DNA of 16,294 bases from SLRI01 sp964576715. Lineage in GTDB: Bacteria > Pseudomonadota > Alphaproteobacteria > Geminicoccales > Geminicoccaceae. The position numbers and the translations under genes are program-made. The notes beneath the pieces were generated by a model, which was not told the DNA's origin, searched no databases, and was given only the letters and a program-made list of their open reading frames with translations. Shown in pieces: positions 1-7,652 of this stretch (position 1 is its first letter; each line of letters opens with the position of its first letter). The DNA lies in the NCBI GenBank assembly GCA_964576715.1, contig CAZNWE010000084.1:1-16294 (forward strand), read 5' to 3'.

Positions 1-1641
1 CGCCAGGAACGCGGCGGCATGCTGCTCGGCACCTATGAGCGAGCCGGCGTGCCCTGGTCCGAGAAGACCACGCCCTGGAACTTCTCGACCCAGCTCCTCC
101 CCGAGGACCTCGAGCGCATCGCCCCCTCCCTGGAACTGGGATTCGAGCACTTCCCGGCGATCGGCCGGGCGGGCATCAAGCGGGTGATCAACGGCCCCTT
201 CACCTTCGCCCCCGACGGCAACCCGCTGGTCGGTCCCGTCCGCAACCTGCCGAACTATTGGTGCGCCTGTGCGGTGATGGCGGGCTTCAGCCAGGGCGGC
301 GGTGTGGGCCTGGCACTCGCCAACTGGATGACCGAGGGCGATCCGGGCTTCGACGTCTGGGCCATGGATGTTGCCCGCTTCGGCCCCTGGGCCACGCCCG
401 GCTACACCAACGCCAAGGTCCGCGAGAACTACAGCCGGCGCTTTCGCATCACCTTCCCGAACGAGGAGCTGCCCGCCGCCCGGCCCTTGAAGACGACCCC
501 GATCTACGCCGAGCTGGTCGCCGAGAACGCGGTCATGGGCATGAGCTACGGTCAGGAACACGCCCTCTGGTTCGCACCGCCCGGCACCGAGCCGGTCGAG
601 ACCGTCACCTTCGGCCGCTCCAATGCCCATCCGCATGTGGCCGCGGAATGCCGTGCCGTGCGCGCGGCGGCAGGGCTGATCGAAATCTCGAACTTCGCCA
701 AGTACCGGATCGAAGGACCGGGAGCCGAAGCCTGGCTCGCCCGCCTGCTGGCCGGGCGGATCCCGAAGCCCGGCCGCATCAGCCTGACCCCGATGCTCAA
801 CGACCGGGGCAAGCTGATCGGCGACTTCACGCTCGCCCGGCTGGCCGCGGACCGCTTCCTTTTGACCGGCTCCGGCATCGCCGAAACCTACCATCTCCGC
901 TGGCTCGAGCAGCATCTGCCGCAATCGGGGGTCAGACTGCAAAGTGTCACCGACACGCTGCTCGGCCTTGCCGTCGCCGGCCCTGCCAGCCGTTCCATTC
1001 TCGAAGCCCTGACGACCGAGGATGTCGGCAACACCGCGTTCCCCTTCCTCGCGATCAAGCCCATGGAGCTCGACCTCGTGCCCGCCCTGGTCGGCCGCAT
1101 CAGCTACACCGGCGACCTCGGCTACGAGATCTGGACCGAAGCGGCCTACCTCCGCCGCCTGTTTCTGGCGCTGCGCCGGGCAGGCGAACCGCATGGCCTG
1201 AAGCTCTTCGGGGCGCGAGCCCTCAACAGCCTCCGCCTGGAAAAGAGCTTCGGCAGCTGGGCCCGCGAATACCGGCCGCTCTACGGCCCCAAGGCCGCGA
1301 GATTGGACCGCTTCATCGACCATCGCCGCGGCGGCTTCATCGGCCATGCCGCCGCCGCCGCCGAGGTCCCGACGCACGAACTGGTGACACTTGCGGTCCA
1401 TGAGACGGACATCGATGTCATCGGCGACGAGCCGATATGGCGGGCCGACACCGTCATCGGCTGGGTAACCTCCGGCGGCTACGCCCACCACAGCCAACAG
1501 TCGATCGCACTCGGGTATATTGAGCTTGGCCAGACAGCCGCCGCCGACCTCGCCATCGAGATCCTCGGCGTCCGGCGTCCGGTGACCGTCATCGCAAGCC
1601 CGCTCTTCGACCCCGAGGGTCGGCGCTTGACCGGCTGCTGA
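1..1641 (+). CDS. Dimethylglycine/sarcosine dehydrogenase-type FAD oxidoreductase with GcvT domain (5' partial)
   Basis: The frame is open from base 1, so the gene enters from outside the window and about 547 residues are visible. Family members are usually 800-860 residues, so the N-terminal FAD-binding Rossmann part is missing here. The visible part starts in the end of the DAO domain (GGMLLGTYERAGVPW; later the glycine-rich AGFSQGGGVG). A linker region of the FAO_M type follows, then a GcvT aminomethyltransferase fold from about residue 215 (SNFAKYRIEGPGAEAWL). A GcvT C-terminal barrel near the end contains GYAHHSQQSIALGYIE. Such enzymes oxidatively demethylate dimethylglycine, sarcosine or related N-methyl amines, passing the one-carbon unit to tetrahydrofolate. 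The exact substrate cannot be read from sequence. The natural C-terminal motif DPEGRR is followed by only four residues, and the final Gly, Cys and TGA stop lie inside an inverted-repeat end (1633-1646). The next gene is convergent. Confidence 0.9.
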   Translation, partial: RQERGGMLLGTYERAGVPWSEKTTPWNFSTQLLPEDLERIAPSLELGFEHFPAIGRAGIKRVINGPFTFAPDGNPLVGPVRNLPNYWCACAVMAGFSQGGGVGLALANWMTEGDPGFDVWAMDVARFGPWATPGYTNAKVRENYSRRFRITFPNEELPAARPLKTTPIYAELVAENAVMGMSYGQEHALWFAPPGTEPVETVTFGRSNAHPHVAAECRAVRAAAGLIEISNFAKYRIEGPGAEAWLARLLAGRIPKPGRISLTPMLNDRGKLIGDFTLARLAADRFLLTGSGIAETYHLRWLEQHLPQSGVRLQSVTDTLLGLAVAGPASRSILEALTTEDVGNTAFPFLAIKPMELDLVPALVGRISYTGDLGYEIWTEAAYLRRLFLALRRAGEPHGLKLFGARALNSLRLEKSFGSWAREYRPLYGPKAARLDRFIDHRRGGFIGHAAAAAEVPTHELVTLAVHETDIDVIGDEPIWRADTVIGWVTSGGYAHHSQQSIALGYIELGQTAAADLAIEILGVRRPVTVIASPLFDPEGRRLTGC

Positions 1642-1812
1642 AAAAAGCCCGATGGCCGCGATGCGCCGCGAAAAGGACCGGCGGCGAGGCGGCGTGCGGG
1701 CAGCGCCGGGCGCTTGAGCGTCCGACCAAGCCCGCCGCCGGCCGTTGCCGCCGCATCCCCTCGGGACGGTGCACTCCTCGGCGCTGCGGCCGCCGCGACT
1801 TCTTCAGCAGCC
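1633..1812. repeat. Approximately 180-bp intergenic element with 14-bp imperfect terminal inverted repeats (MITE-like)
   Basis: The left end GGCTGCTGAAAAAA (1633-1646) and the reverse complement of the right end GGCTGCTGAAGAAG (1799-1812) match at 12 of 14 positions. Weaker similarity continues inward for about 20 more bases (GGCCGC and GCGCCG blocks on both arms). The left end overlaps the last two codons and the stop of the upstream flavoenzyme gene. The interior is very GC-rich and I see no convincing gene in it. No target-site duplication is obvious. The layout suggests a small non-autonomous element or a dispersed repeat, but copy number cannot be judged from one window. It also fills most of the 228-bp convergent gap between the flavoenzyme and ubiX genes. 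Confidence 0.45.
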
Positions 1813-1869
1813 TGCCGAAGGTCCGAACGCCAGCTTGCGGGTGCCGGCTGCCGTTTCGGCTCCGCCGCT

Positions 1870-2457
1870 CTATTCCTCGCTCGGCGGTTCGTCGGCGCGC
1901 CAGCGGGTGACCGCGCCGATGTCGATGTCGAACAGGTCGAGGGCGCGGCCGATGGTGTGATCGACCAGGGCTTCGACGGTTTGGGGCTTGGCGTAAAAGG
2001 CAGGGACGGGCGGGCTGACGATGGCCCCCATCTCGGTGACCGCGACCATGTTCTTGAGGTGGCCGAGGTGGAGGGGGGTTTCTCGGACGAGGAGGACGAG
2101 GCGGCGGCGCTCTTTCAGCACGACGTCCGCGGCCCGGGTGACGAGATTGTCGCAAACCCCGGTCGCGATGGCGGCCAAGCTGTGCATCGAGCAAGGCGCG
2201 ATGATCATGCCGTCGGTCTTGAAGGAGCCCGATGCGATGCAGGCGCCGACATCGTTGATCGGGTGGACCCTGCTGGCCAACGCCTTGATCGAATCGGCCG
2301 ACTGATCGAGCTCGTAGGCGATGGTGAGCGCTGCGGATTTCGTCATGACGAGGTGCGTCTCGATCTCGAGCTCGCTAAGCCGGCGGAGCAGCCGGGCACC
2401 GTAGATGACACCCGAGGCACCGGTGATGCCGACGATGAGCCGCCGCTGCATGGTCAT
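1870..2457 (-). CDS. ubiX: UbiX/Pad1-family flavin prenyltransferase
   Basis: The protein has 195 residues, the usual family length. UbiX transfers a dimethylallyl group to FMN to make prenylated FMN, the cofactor of UbiD-type reversible decarboxylases, and so supports ubiquinone synthesis or aromatic acid decarboxylation. Recognisable parts are the N-terminal nucleotide loop GITGASG (residues 10-16), the PCSMHSLAAIATG segment (about 88-100) followed by NLVTRAADV, the VRETPLHLGHLKNM block (124-137), and the C-terminal PPVPAFYAKPQTVEALVDH motif. It is a soluble cytoplasmic flavoprotein that normally forms a dodecamer. ATG starts are possible at 2457 and 2451, neither with a strong Shine-Dalgarno, and 2457 was taken. 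No ubiD partner is in the window. The gene lies 66 bp downstream of the chemotaxis-type gene on the same strand, but nothing links the two functionally. Confidence 0.92.
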   Translation of the reverse strand: MTMQRRLIVGITGASGVIYGARLLRRLSELEIETHLVMTKSAALTIAYELDQSADSIKALASRVHPINDVGACIASGSFKTDGMIIAPCSMHSLAAIATGVCDNLVTRAADVVLKERRRLVLLVRETPLHLGHLKNMVAVTEMGAIVSPPVPAFYAKPQTVEALVDHTIGRALDLFDIDIGAVTRWRADEPPSEE

Positions 2458-2458
2458 C

Positions 2459-2480
2459 CCATCTGCTTGCCATCTGCTTG
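2459..2480. repeat. Perfect 11-bp tandem duplication upstream of ubiX
   Basis: CCATCTGCTTG occurs twice in immediate succession (2459-2469 and 2470-2480) in the 66-bp gap before ubiX. A 6-bp stem hairpin (CGCCGA/TCGGCG, 2483-2499) lies next to it. That hairpin has no T-run and so is a poor intrinsic terminator for the upstream gene. The duplication covers the place where the ubiX ribosome binding site would be, so it may be a simple slippage event that affects translation initiation. Confidence 0.6.
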
Positions 2481-2523
2481 ATCGCCGACGCGATCGGCGG
2501 GCGCTGCTTGCTGCCCCGGCTAA

Positions 2524-4992
2524 CTAGGCCGCCGGCTCGGCCGAGGAAAGGGTGCTGCAGCGGCTGAGGCGGAGGATGGCGACGTGGTGCTGGGTGGTCG
2601 GCTGTGGCTCGAGGACGAGCCGGTCGCCGCTCTTCGTCGTCCAGGTGCTCGGGTTGGTCCTGCTGACGGCGCTGGTGTCCGGGCTCGGGCGCTCGCCGGC
2701 CACGAAACCCTCGAGGATCGCCGTCAAAGGGCGGCCCTCGAGCGGTGCGGCGAGGCCGGCGCTGGCGGCTGCCGCAGCGAAGGCGGGATTGGCGGCCGTG
2801 AGCTGGAGCGGCTTGCCGTTGTGCGCCTCGGTCAGGGCCAAGGGTTCAGGGCAGGTGTCGAGCACGGACTTGAGAATCGCGTGCAGTGCGGCGGCGCGCG
2901 GGGCCTGAGAATCGGCATCTGTCGTCTTGTCGTCGAAGCTGACGAGCAGGCAGCGCCGGCCGTCGGCGCGGGCGAGCAGCGGCTGGACCTCGAGCTGCTG
3001 GAGGCTGGATGCCGCAGGGTTGTCGGCGAGCCTGACGCTGGCGCCGGACTGCTTGACGCGGCTGATGGCAGCGGCGAGCGGGGCTCGCAGAGCGTCGACG
3101 ACCATGTCGAGCACGTCGAGGCTGGCGCGGCCGCTCGGTGCCTTGAGCCACGGGCCGGCATTGCCGAAGCAGTGGATGACCTGATCCGCCTCGTCGAGCA
3201 GCAGGCTCGCTGGAACGTAGCGGTCGAGGAGGTGCTCCTGGGCCATGGCCAGCCGATGGTCGCGCCGCTCGCCCCTGGCCGCACCGGCGGCAGCGACGGC
3301 GAGGCCCGGGCCGGCCGTCGGCGCCGGCTCGGCGGCTAGTGGCCCGGCGCTGTTGCCGTGGCGCGGCGCGGCGCCGGTATCGCGCCGCCTGAGCAGACTG
3401 GCCGTGGCGTCGATCGGGTCGAAGGGCTCGGCCGCAGCAGCGATGGCCTCGTTCGACCCGAGCAGCAGGTGGCCCCCGGGCTCGATAGCGTTGGCGAAGC
3501 CCTGGACGACGCGAGCCTGGGCATCGGCTTCGAGATGGTCGAGCACATGGCGGCAGCTGACCAGGTGGAGCCGCATGAAGGGCTGGTCACGAAGCAGGTC
3601 GTGGGTGCTGAAGACGACGACGCCGCGCAGGGTCGGGATGACCTGATAGCCGCTGCCGCGCGGAACCAGAAAGCGGCGGCGCCAGGCGGCGGGTACGTTG
3701 GCGATGGCTTCCTCGCTGTAGAACCCGGCCCCGGCGATGGCGAGCGAGCGCCGGTGGATGTCGGTGGCGAAGATCTTGAGCGGCAGGGCCTCGGGCGGCG
3801 CCTGGCAGTGGGCGAGGAGCAGCATCGCGATGGTGTAGGCTTCCTCCCCGGTGGCACAACCGGCAACCCAGACGCGGACGTCCCGGCCGGCGTCGAGCGC
3901 CGCCGCAAGGCCGGGAACCACCTCGCGCTCGAGGCAGGCAAAGGCGTCGCGGTCGCAAAAGAAGCCGGTGCCGCCGATCAGCAGGTCTTGATAAAGCGCC
4001 TCCTGCTCGTCGGTGTCGTCGGCGACGAAGGCCGCGTAGGCGTCGAGCTGGTCGAAGCCCCTGAGCATCATCCGACGGTGGACGCGGTGCTGGACGGTAC
4101 TGTTGCGGTAGGCGGCGACATCGATGCCGAAAGCCCGGGCGAGGCAATCGACCAGCGCGGGCGAGAGGACGCTTTCGCCCCCGGGCTCGGGGCTGGCTCG
4201 GGCGGGCGCTCCGGTCGAGAGCGGCTTTGCCGGCTTGAGCAGGGCGCTGGCCATCGCCTCCGGCCCCAACACCTCTTCGCTGCAGCCGGCCTCGATCGTC
4301 GCCTGCGGCATGCTGGCGAAGCGGGCGGTCGCCGGCGTCTGCACCAGGACCCGGCCGCCCGATGCGCGAATGGCTCGGGCACCGCGGCTGCCGTCGCTGC
4401 CGCTCCCGGAAAGCACGATGCCGATCGCCTCGCTGCCACGGTCGGCGGCCAGCGAGACGAAGAACTCGTCGATCGGCTGGTGCGCGAAGTCACGCGGGTC
4501 GCACCCGCGAAGCCGCAACAGGCCGGCCTCGATCGTCATGGTCTTGCCGGTCGGGCCGAGGTGGATGGCGTTGGCCACCGGGCGCATGCCGTCCACGACC
4601 TGGTACACCTGGAGTTGCGTGCGTCTGGCCAAGAGCTCGACCATCAGGCTCTTGAAATCCGGGGAGAGATGCTGGGCGATGACGAAGGCGAAAGGGCTCG
4701 GCACGTCGACCGCGGCGAAGAAATGCTCGATCGCCTCGAGCCCGCCGGCCGAAGCGCCGATAGCGACGATGGGGACGGGCGCCACGCCGACAAATGGTGC
4801 CGCCGTCTCGCCCAAGCCACGATAGGCGCTCGGCCCGGCGGCAGGCCTCTGCTCGCGATCCCCCGTCACCCGGTTCGCCCTGTGCTCGCCGCCCTGCCCG
4901 ATGCTTCGCCGGGCCGAGTGGTGTGGATAGACGTTCCTGGAAGCCCTTTGATTGTTAGTCCGAGCTTTCAATGCACGCAACAGTTTGGGCAT
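2524..4992 (-). CDS. CheB-CheR fusion protein (methylesterase/methyltransferase) with C-terminal PAS-like region
   Basis: The protein has about 822 residues from the ATG at 4992; the same frame could begin at a TTG (5037) or at later GTG codons, and the first 70 residues are low in family character. Order of domains: CheB methylesterase (about 73-255) with GASAGG (Ser81), AQHLSPDF (His108) and SGSGSDG (Asp200) forming the Ser-His-Asp triad; then CheR methyltransferase (about 275-525) with the SAM motif AGCATGEEAYTIAML (about 377-391) and IFATDI. A variable linker and a weak PAS-like segment near 720-790 follow. There is no CheY-type receiver domain and no histidine kinase core, although many relatives of this fusion carry one. 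The usual CRN motif of CheR reads SCRHVLDHL here. No chemoreceptor, CheA or CheW gene is nearby, so its target is unknown. Such proteins often serve non-flagellar sensory pathways. Confidence 0.88.
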   Translation of the reverse strand: MPKLLRALKARTNNQRASRNVYPHHSARRSIGQGGEHRANRVTGDREQRPAAGPSAYRGLGETAAPFVGVAPVPIVAIGASAGGLEAIEHFFAAVDVPSPFAFVIAQHLSPDFKSLMVELLARRTQLQVYQVVDGMRPVANAIHLGPTGKTMTIEAGLLRLRGCDPRDFAHQPIDEFFVSLAADRGSEAIGIVLSGSGSDGSRGARAIRASGGRVLVQTPATARFASMPQATIEAGCSEEVLGPEAMASALLKPAKPLSTGAPARASPEPGGESVLSPALVDCLARAFGIDVAAYRNSTVQHRVHRRMMLRGFDQLDAYAAFVADDTDEQEALYQDLLIGGTGFFCDRDAFACLEREVVPGLAAALDAGRDVRVWVAGCATGEEAYTIAMLLLAHCQAPPEALPLKIFATDIHRRSLAIAGAGFYSEEAIANVPAAWRRRFLVPRGSGYQVIPTLRGVVVFSTHDLLRDQPFMRLHLVSCRHVLDHLEADAQARVVQGFANAIEPGGHLLLGSNEAIAAAAEPFDPIDATASLLRRRDTGAAPRHGNSAGPLAAEPAPTAGPGLAVAAAGAARGERRDHRLAMAQEHLLDRYVPASLLLDEADQVIHCFGNAGPWLKAPSGRASLDVLDMVVDALRAPLAAAISRVKQSGASVRLADNPAASSLQQLEVQPLLARADGRRCLLVSFDDKTTDADSQAPRAAALHAILKSVLDTCPEPLALTEAHNGKPLQLTAANPAFAAAAASAGLAAPLEGRPLTAILEGFVAGERPSPDTSAVSRTNPSTWTTKSGDRLVLEPQPTTQHHVAILRLSRCSTLSSAEPAA

Positions 4993-5092
4993 CGCCCGCG
5001 CCGGTGACCGCACCCTGATCGCGCCGGTGACATGCAATCTCTTCGTTTTTCACGTTTTCCGGGGAGTCTGACCGCTCCCGCCAGGCGCGAGG

Positions 5093-6637
5093 CTAGATCC
5101 TGGCCTCGATCAGGTAGGGGCCGTCCGCGGCCAAGCCGTTTGCCAGGGCGCGGCTTAGGGCCGGCTGGTCGTCGACCGCTTCGCCGGGCACCCCCATGCT
5201 GCGGGCGAGGCCCGGCCAGTCGAGCGGTGGCTGGTCCAGGCGGGTGAGGTCGGAGGCGATCCGGCCGGGCCGGACTCCCGCGCGCTCCTGCTCCAGCTCG
5301 AGGATGCGGTAGCGGCGGTTGCTGCAGATGATGGTGGTGATCCGCGCCCCCAGGCGGGCCTGCGACCAGAGCGCCTGGAGCATGTAGGCGCCGCTGCCGT
5401 CGGCCTCCAGGTTGATCACCCGGCGGTCCGGGGCGGCCACGGCAGCACCCAAAGCCATTGCCATGCCCTCGCCGATGGCACCGCCGGTGAGCGCCAGCTG
5501 GGTGTGGGGCTTGGCTGCTGGCGCATAATGGCCATAGGCGCCGCCGCTGCTGACGGCGGTGAGCACGACGATCGCGTCCTCGGGCTGCCCGGCGGCGAGC
5601 ACCCGGCCGAGGCCGGCGGCGTCCAGCCCGTCACTCTCGGGCTCGGGCGGCGTCGGCGAAGGCGGTCGTTGCCGCGCCCTGCCGGCGGGCAGCGCATCGA
5701 GGAGGGCGAGCAGCGCCGCTGCGGCATCCTCCTCGGTCGCGGCCAGGTGGCAGACATCCAGGCGGCCCTCCAGGTAGCGGGCAGGCTGGTCCTGGTAGCC
5801 GAAGAAGGACACCGGCAGCTTGCTGCCGGCGACGACGACGGCATCGAAGCCGGCGAGCAGCGCCGCCGCCTCCTCGGGGAAATAGGGCAGGCGAAGCACC
5901 GGCGGTCGCCCCTGTCCCTGCTCCATCCGGGCGAAACCGACCTCGCCGACCAGGACGGCACCGGTGGCGACGGCCAGCCGGCCGGCGGCCTCGAGGCCCG
6001 GCCCGAAAAGGGCATTGCCGCCGAGCAGGAAGGCCGGGCGCTCGGCTGCAGCCAGGAGCCGGGCAGCGGCCTCGACCAGGCCCGCATCGACGCTCGGGTA
6101 GCGCTCGAGCCTGAGCGGCAGCAACGGGGCTGCAGGTGCTGCTGCCAGCTGCAGATCATGCGGGACGATCAGGCTCGCCACCCCACCCCGCCCAGCCGAG
6201 GCCGCAGCCACCGCCTCGGTCAGGTCGCGGGCGAGCCCGTCCGGCGAGGCGCACCGCCGGGTCCAGCGCCCTGCCCACCGGGTCAAGAGCTCGATCTCGC
6301 TCGCCAGCGGCGGGTCGGCCGCGAGATGCCAGCCGGCATGCTCGCCGATCAGATTGACCACGGGCGAGAATGCGCGTCTGGCATTGTGCAGATTGGCCAG
6401 GCCGTTGGCGAAGCCCGGGCCGAGATGGAGAAGGGTGAGTGCCGGCTTGCCGGCGATCCGGGCATAGCCGTCGGCAGCCCCGGTGCAGACGTTCTCGTGC
6501 AGCCCGAGCACGGCGCGGATGCCGGGGACGCTGTCGAGCGCATTGACCAGCGGCATCTCGGTCGTGCCCGGATTGGCGAAGCAGACCTCGAGCCCGTGCG
6601 CCGTCGCCGCCTGGATCACCCGTTCCGCACCGTTCAT
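5093..6637 (-). CDS. Acetolactate synthase large-subunit-like thiamine-diphosphate enzyme
   Basis: The protein has 514 residues. The start at 6637 is favoured by a clear GGAGG seven bases upstream; the frame stays open further upstream, but that part lacks family similarity. The N-terminal PYR domain carries FANPGTTEMPL and LHENVCTGAADGYARIAGKP, where Glu49 is the expected catalytic glutamate that activates the thiazolium ring. The C-terminal PP domain contains the cofactor diphosphate/metal motif as LEADGSGAYMLQALWSQARL followed by NRRYRIL. The usual first glycine of GDGS is replaced by alanine but the aspartate is kept. This subfamily is commonly annotated as acetolactate synthase large subunit; its similarity to benzoylformate decarboxylase-type enzymes means true IlvB activity is doubtful. 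No small regulatory subunit (ilvH/ilvN) is next to it. It diverges from the toxin-antitoxin pair over a 138-bp gap in which I see no strong promoter. Confidence 0.88.
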   Translation of the reverse strand: MNGAERVIQAATAHGLEVCFANPGTTEMPLVNALDSVPGIRAVLGLHENVCTGAADGYARIAGKPALTLLHLGPGFANGLANLHNARRAFSPVVNLIGEHAGWHLAADPPLASEIELLTRWAGRWTRRCASPDGLARDLTEAVAAASAGRGGVASLIVPHDLQLAAAPAAPLLPLRLERYPSVDAGLVEAAARLLAAAERPAFLLGGNALFGPGLEAAGRLAVATGAVLVGEVGFARMEQGQGRPPVLRLPYFPEEAAALLAGFDAVVVAGSKLPVSFFGYQDQPARYLEGRLDVCHLAATEEDAAAALLALLDALPAGRARQRPPSPTPPEPESDGLDAAGLGRVLAAGQPEDAIVVLTAVSSGGAYGHYAPAAKPHTQLALTGGAIGEGMAMALGAAVAAPDRRVINLEADGSGAYMLQALWSQARLGARITTIICSNRRYRILELEQERAGVRPGRIASDLTRLDQPPLDWPGLARSMGVPGEAVDDQPALSRALANGLAADGPYLIEARI

Positions 6638-6775
6638 CACCCGCCTCCGTGTCCTTGCGCGCCATGTCCTGGCCCGGCAGATCGTCTTCGCGCAAGCGGA
6701 AAGGTTGTCGCTGGCGATGCGCCCATCTTGCAGTGCACGGAGATTTGCCGTTCTTTTCGGATGAAGGAAATGATG

Positions 6776-7066
6776 ATGCCGGTCGCAATGTCCTCTGCCG
6801 ATACCCCGTCCGAGCGCAAGAAGGAGCGGCTGGAGCTGCGTGTCGCCGCCTCGGCCAAGGCCGTCATCCGTCGGGCGATGGCCGTGAGCGGCCTGTCCGC
6901 TGGTGATCTGGCCTATGACGGTGCGAGGCGGGTGCTCGAGGAGCATGAGCGCATGGTCCTGACCGGCGCCGACCGCGACGCGTTTCTGGCTGCCCTCCTG
7001 AATCCGCGGGCGCCGACGGACAAGCTCGTCGACGCCTTCCGTCGCTATCGCGACCCGATCCGCTGA
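6776..7066 (+). CDS. DUF1778 (TacA-like) ribbon-helix-helix antitoxin
   Basis: The small protein (96 residues from 6776) has an N-terminal ribbon-helix-helix segment (RLELRVAASAKAVIRRAM, then SGLSAGDLAYDGARRVLEEH). The C-terminal tail typical of DUF1778 antitoxins follows (RDAFLAALLNPRAP, then LVDAFRRY), which wraps the partner acetyltransferase and blocks it. Several ATGs lie in frame at 6761, 6770, 6773, 6776 and 6788. AAGGA at 6764-6768 is best spaced for 6773/6776, so 6776 was chosen. It is followed seven bases later by the GNAT toxin gene, the standard antitoxin-first order. TacA-type proteins with their toxins repress their own promoter, so an operator in 6638-6775 is expected, but I cannot point to a convincing palindrome. 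Confidence 0.87.
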   Translation: MPVAMSSADTPSERKKERLELRVAASAKAVIRRAMAVSGLSAGDLAYDGARRVLEEHERMVLTGADRDAFLAALLNPRAPTDKLVDAFRRYRDPIR

Positions 7067-7073
7067 GCCGCCC

Positions 7074-7592
7074 TTGCAGCTGCTCTTCGAGCCGCTCGGC
7101 AAGACGCACGATCGTCGCTCGTTTCGATCCGGCGCGCCGGCAATCGACGACTGGCTCGTCCGCCCGGCCGGCCAGGACATGCGCCGCGACGTCGCCCGCG
7201 TGTTCGTTGCCGTAGATGCGGCAGCACCGACACGGGTCCTCGGCTTCTACAGCCTCGGTGCCTTCACCGTGACCCTCGACGATCTCGCGGAAGAGACCGC
7301 GCGCAAGCTGCCCCTCTACGCGTCGATCCCAGCGGCCTTGATCGGCCGTCTCGCACGCCACGAGACGGTGCAAGGAACGGGCCGGGGCGGGCGCCTGCTC
7401 AGCAACGCCCTGCGTCGGATACTCGCCGTGGGTGAGGCCATGGCGGTCTTCGCCATCATCGTCGACGCCAAGGACGAACGGGCGGTGGCCTTCTACCAAT
7501 CCTTCGGCTTTCAGACCCTTTCCCGGCATCCGCAGCGGCTGTTCATCGCGGCATCGACCGCTAGGACGGCGCTGGAGTTGGCCGATCGCTGA
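7074..7592 (+). CDS. GNAT-family acetyltransferase toxin (TacT-like)
   Basis: The protein has 172 residues and uses a TTG start seven bases after the antitoxin stop. TacT-type toxins acetylate the amino group of charged aminoacyl-tRNAs and so stop translation. Family features are the N-terminal FEPLGKTHDRRSFRSG and AIDDWL segment, FVAVDA with GFYSLGAFTV, and the acetyl-CoA pyrophosphate loop RLARHETVQGTGRGGRLL. The C-terminal VDAKDERAVAFYQSFGF holds the tyrosine expected near the active site, followed by the PQRLFI ending. Length and order match intact family members, so the module looks functional. Which aminoacyl-tRNA is attacked cannot be inferred. The gene converges on otnC 60 bp away. 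Confidence 0.87.
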   Translation: MQLLFEPLGKTHDRRSFRSGAPAIDDWLVRPAGQDMRRDVARVFVAVDAAAPTRVLGFYSLGAFTVTLDDLAEETARKLPLYASIPAALIGRLARHETVQGTGRGGRLLSNALRRILAVGEAMAVFAIIVDAKDERAVAFYQSFGFQTLSRHPQRLFIAASTARTALELADR

Positions 7593-7614
7593 GCGCGAGC
7601 AACGAGCGTGCTCC

Positions 7615-7637
7615 CCCGCCCTCCCGTCGCGGGCGGG
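7615..7637. other. GC-rich hairpin in the convergent gap between toxin and otnC
   Basis: A 7-bp perfect stem (CCCGCCC/GGGCGGG) with a 9-base loop lies between two converging genes. It could help end transcription from either side, but neither arm is followed by a T-run, so it does not qualify as a standard intrinsic terminator. Confidence 0.35.
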
Positions 7638-7652
7638 CGGCCTCGCTCCCGC

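Noticed and set aside
1589..2194. Minus-strand frame of about 200 codons across the repeat and the end of ubiX
   Set aside because: It is Arg/Pro-rich, overlaps ubiX in another frame and includes the repeat ends; it is more likely non-coding repeat sequence.
3358..5007. Open frame of about 550 codons on the plus strand opposite the CheB-CheR gene
   Set aside because: It mirrors the codon pattern of a well-recognised minus-strand protein, has no known domain and is rich in Gly/Ala/Arg/Asp as expected of a high-GC antisense shadow.
5062..5079. Hairpin GGGAG/CTCCC after the ThDP enzyme gene as a terminator
   Set aside because: On the relevant minus strand the stem is followed by an A-rich, not T-rich, stretch.
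6638..7180. Extension of the ThDP enzyme frame upstream to 7180
   Set aside because: It would overlap the antitoxin gene entirely, lacks family similarity, and the start at 6637 has a GGAGG site.
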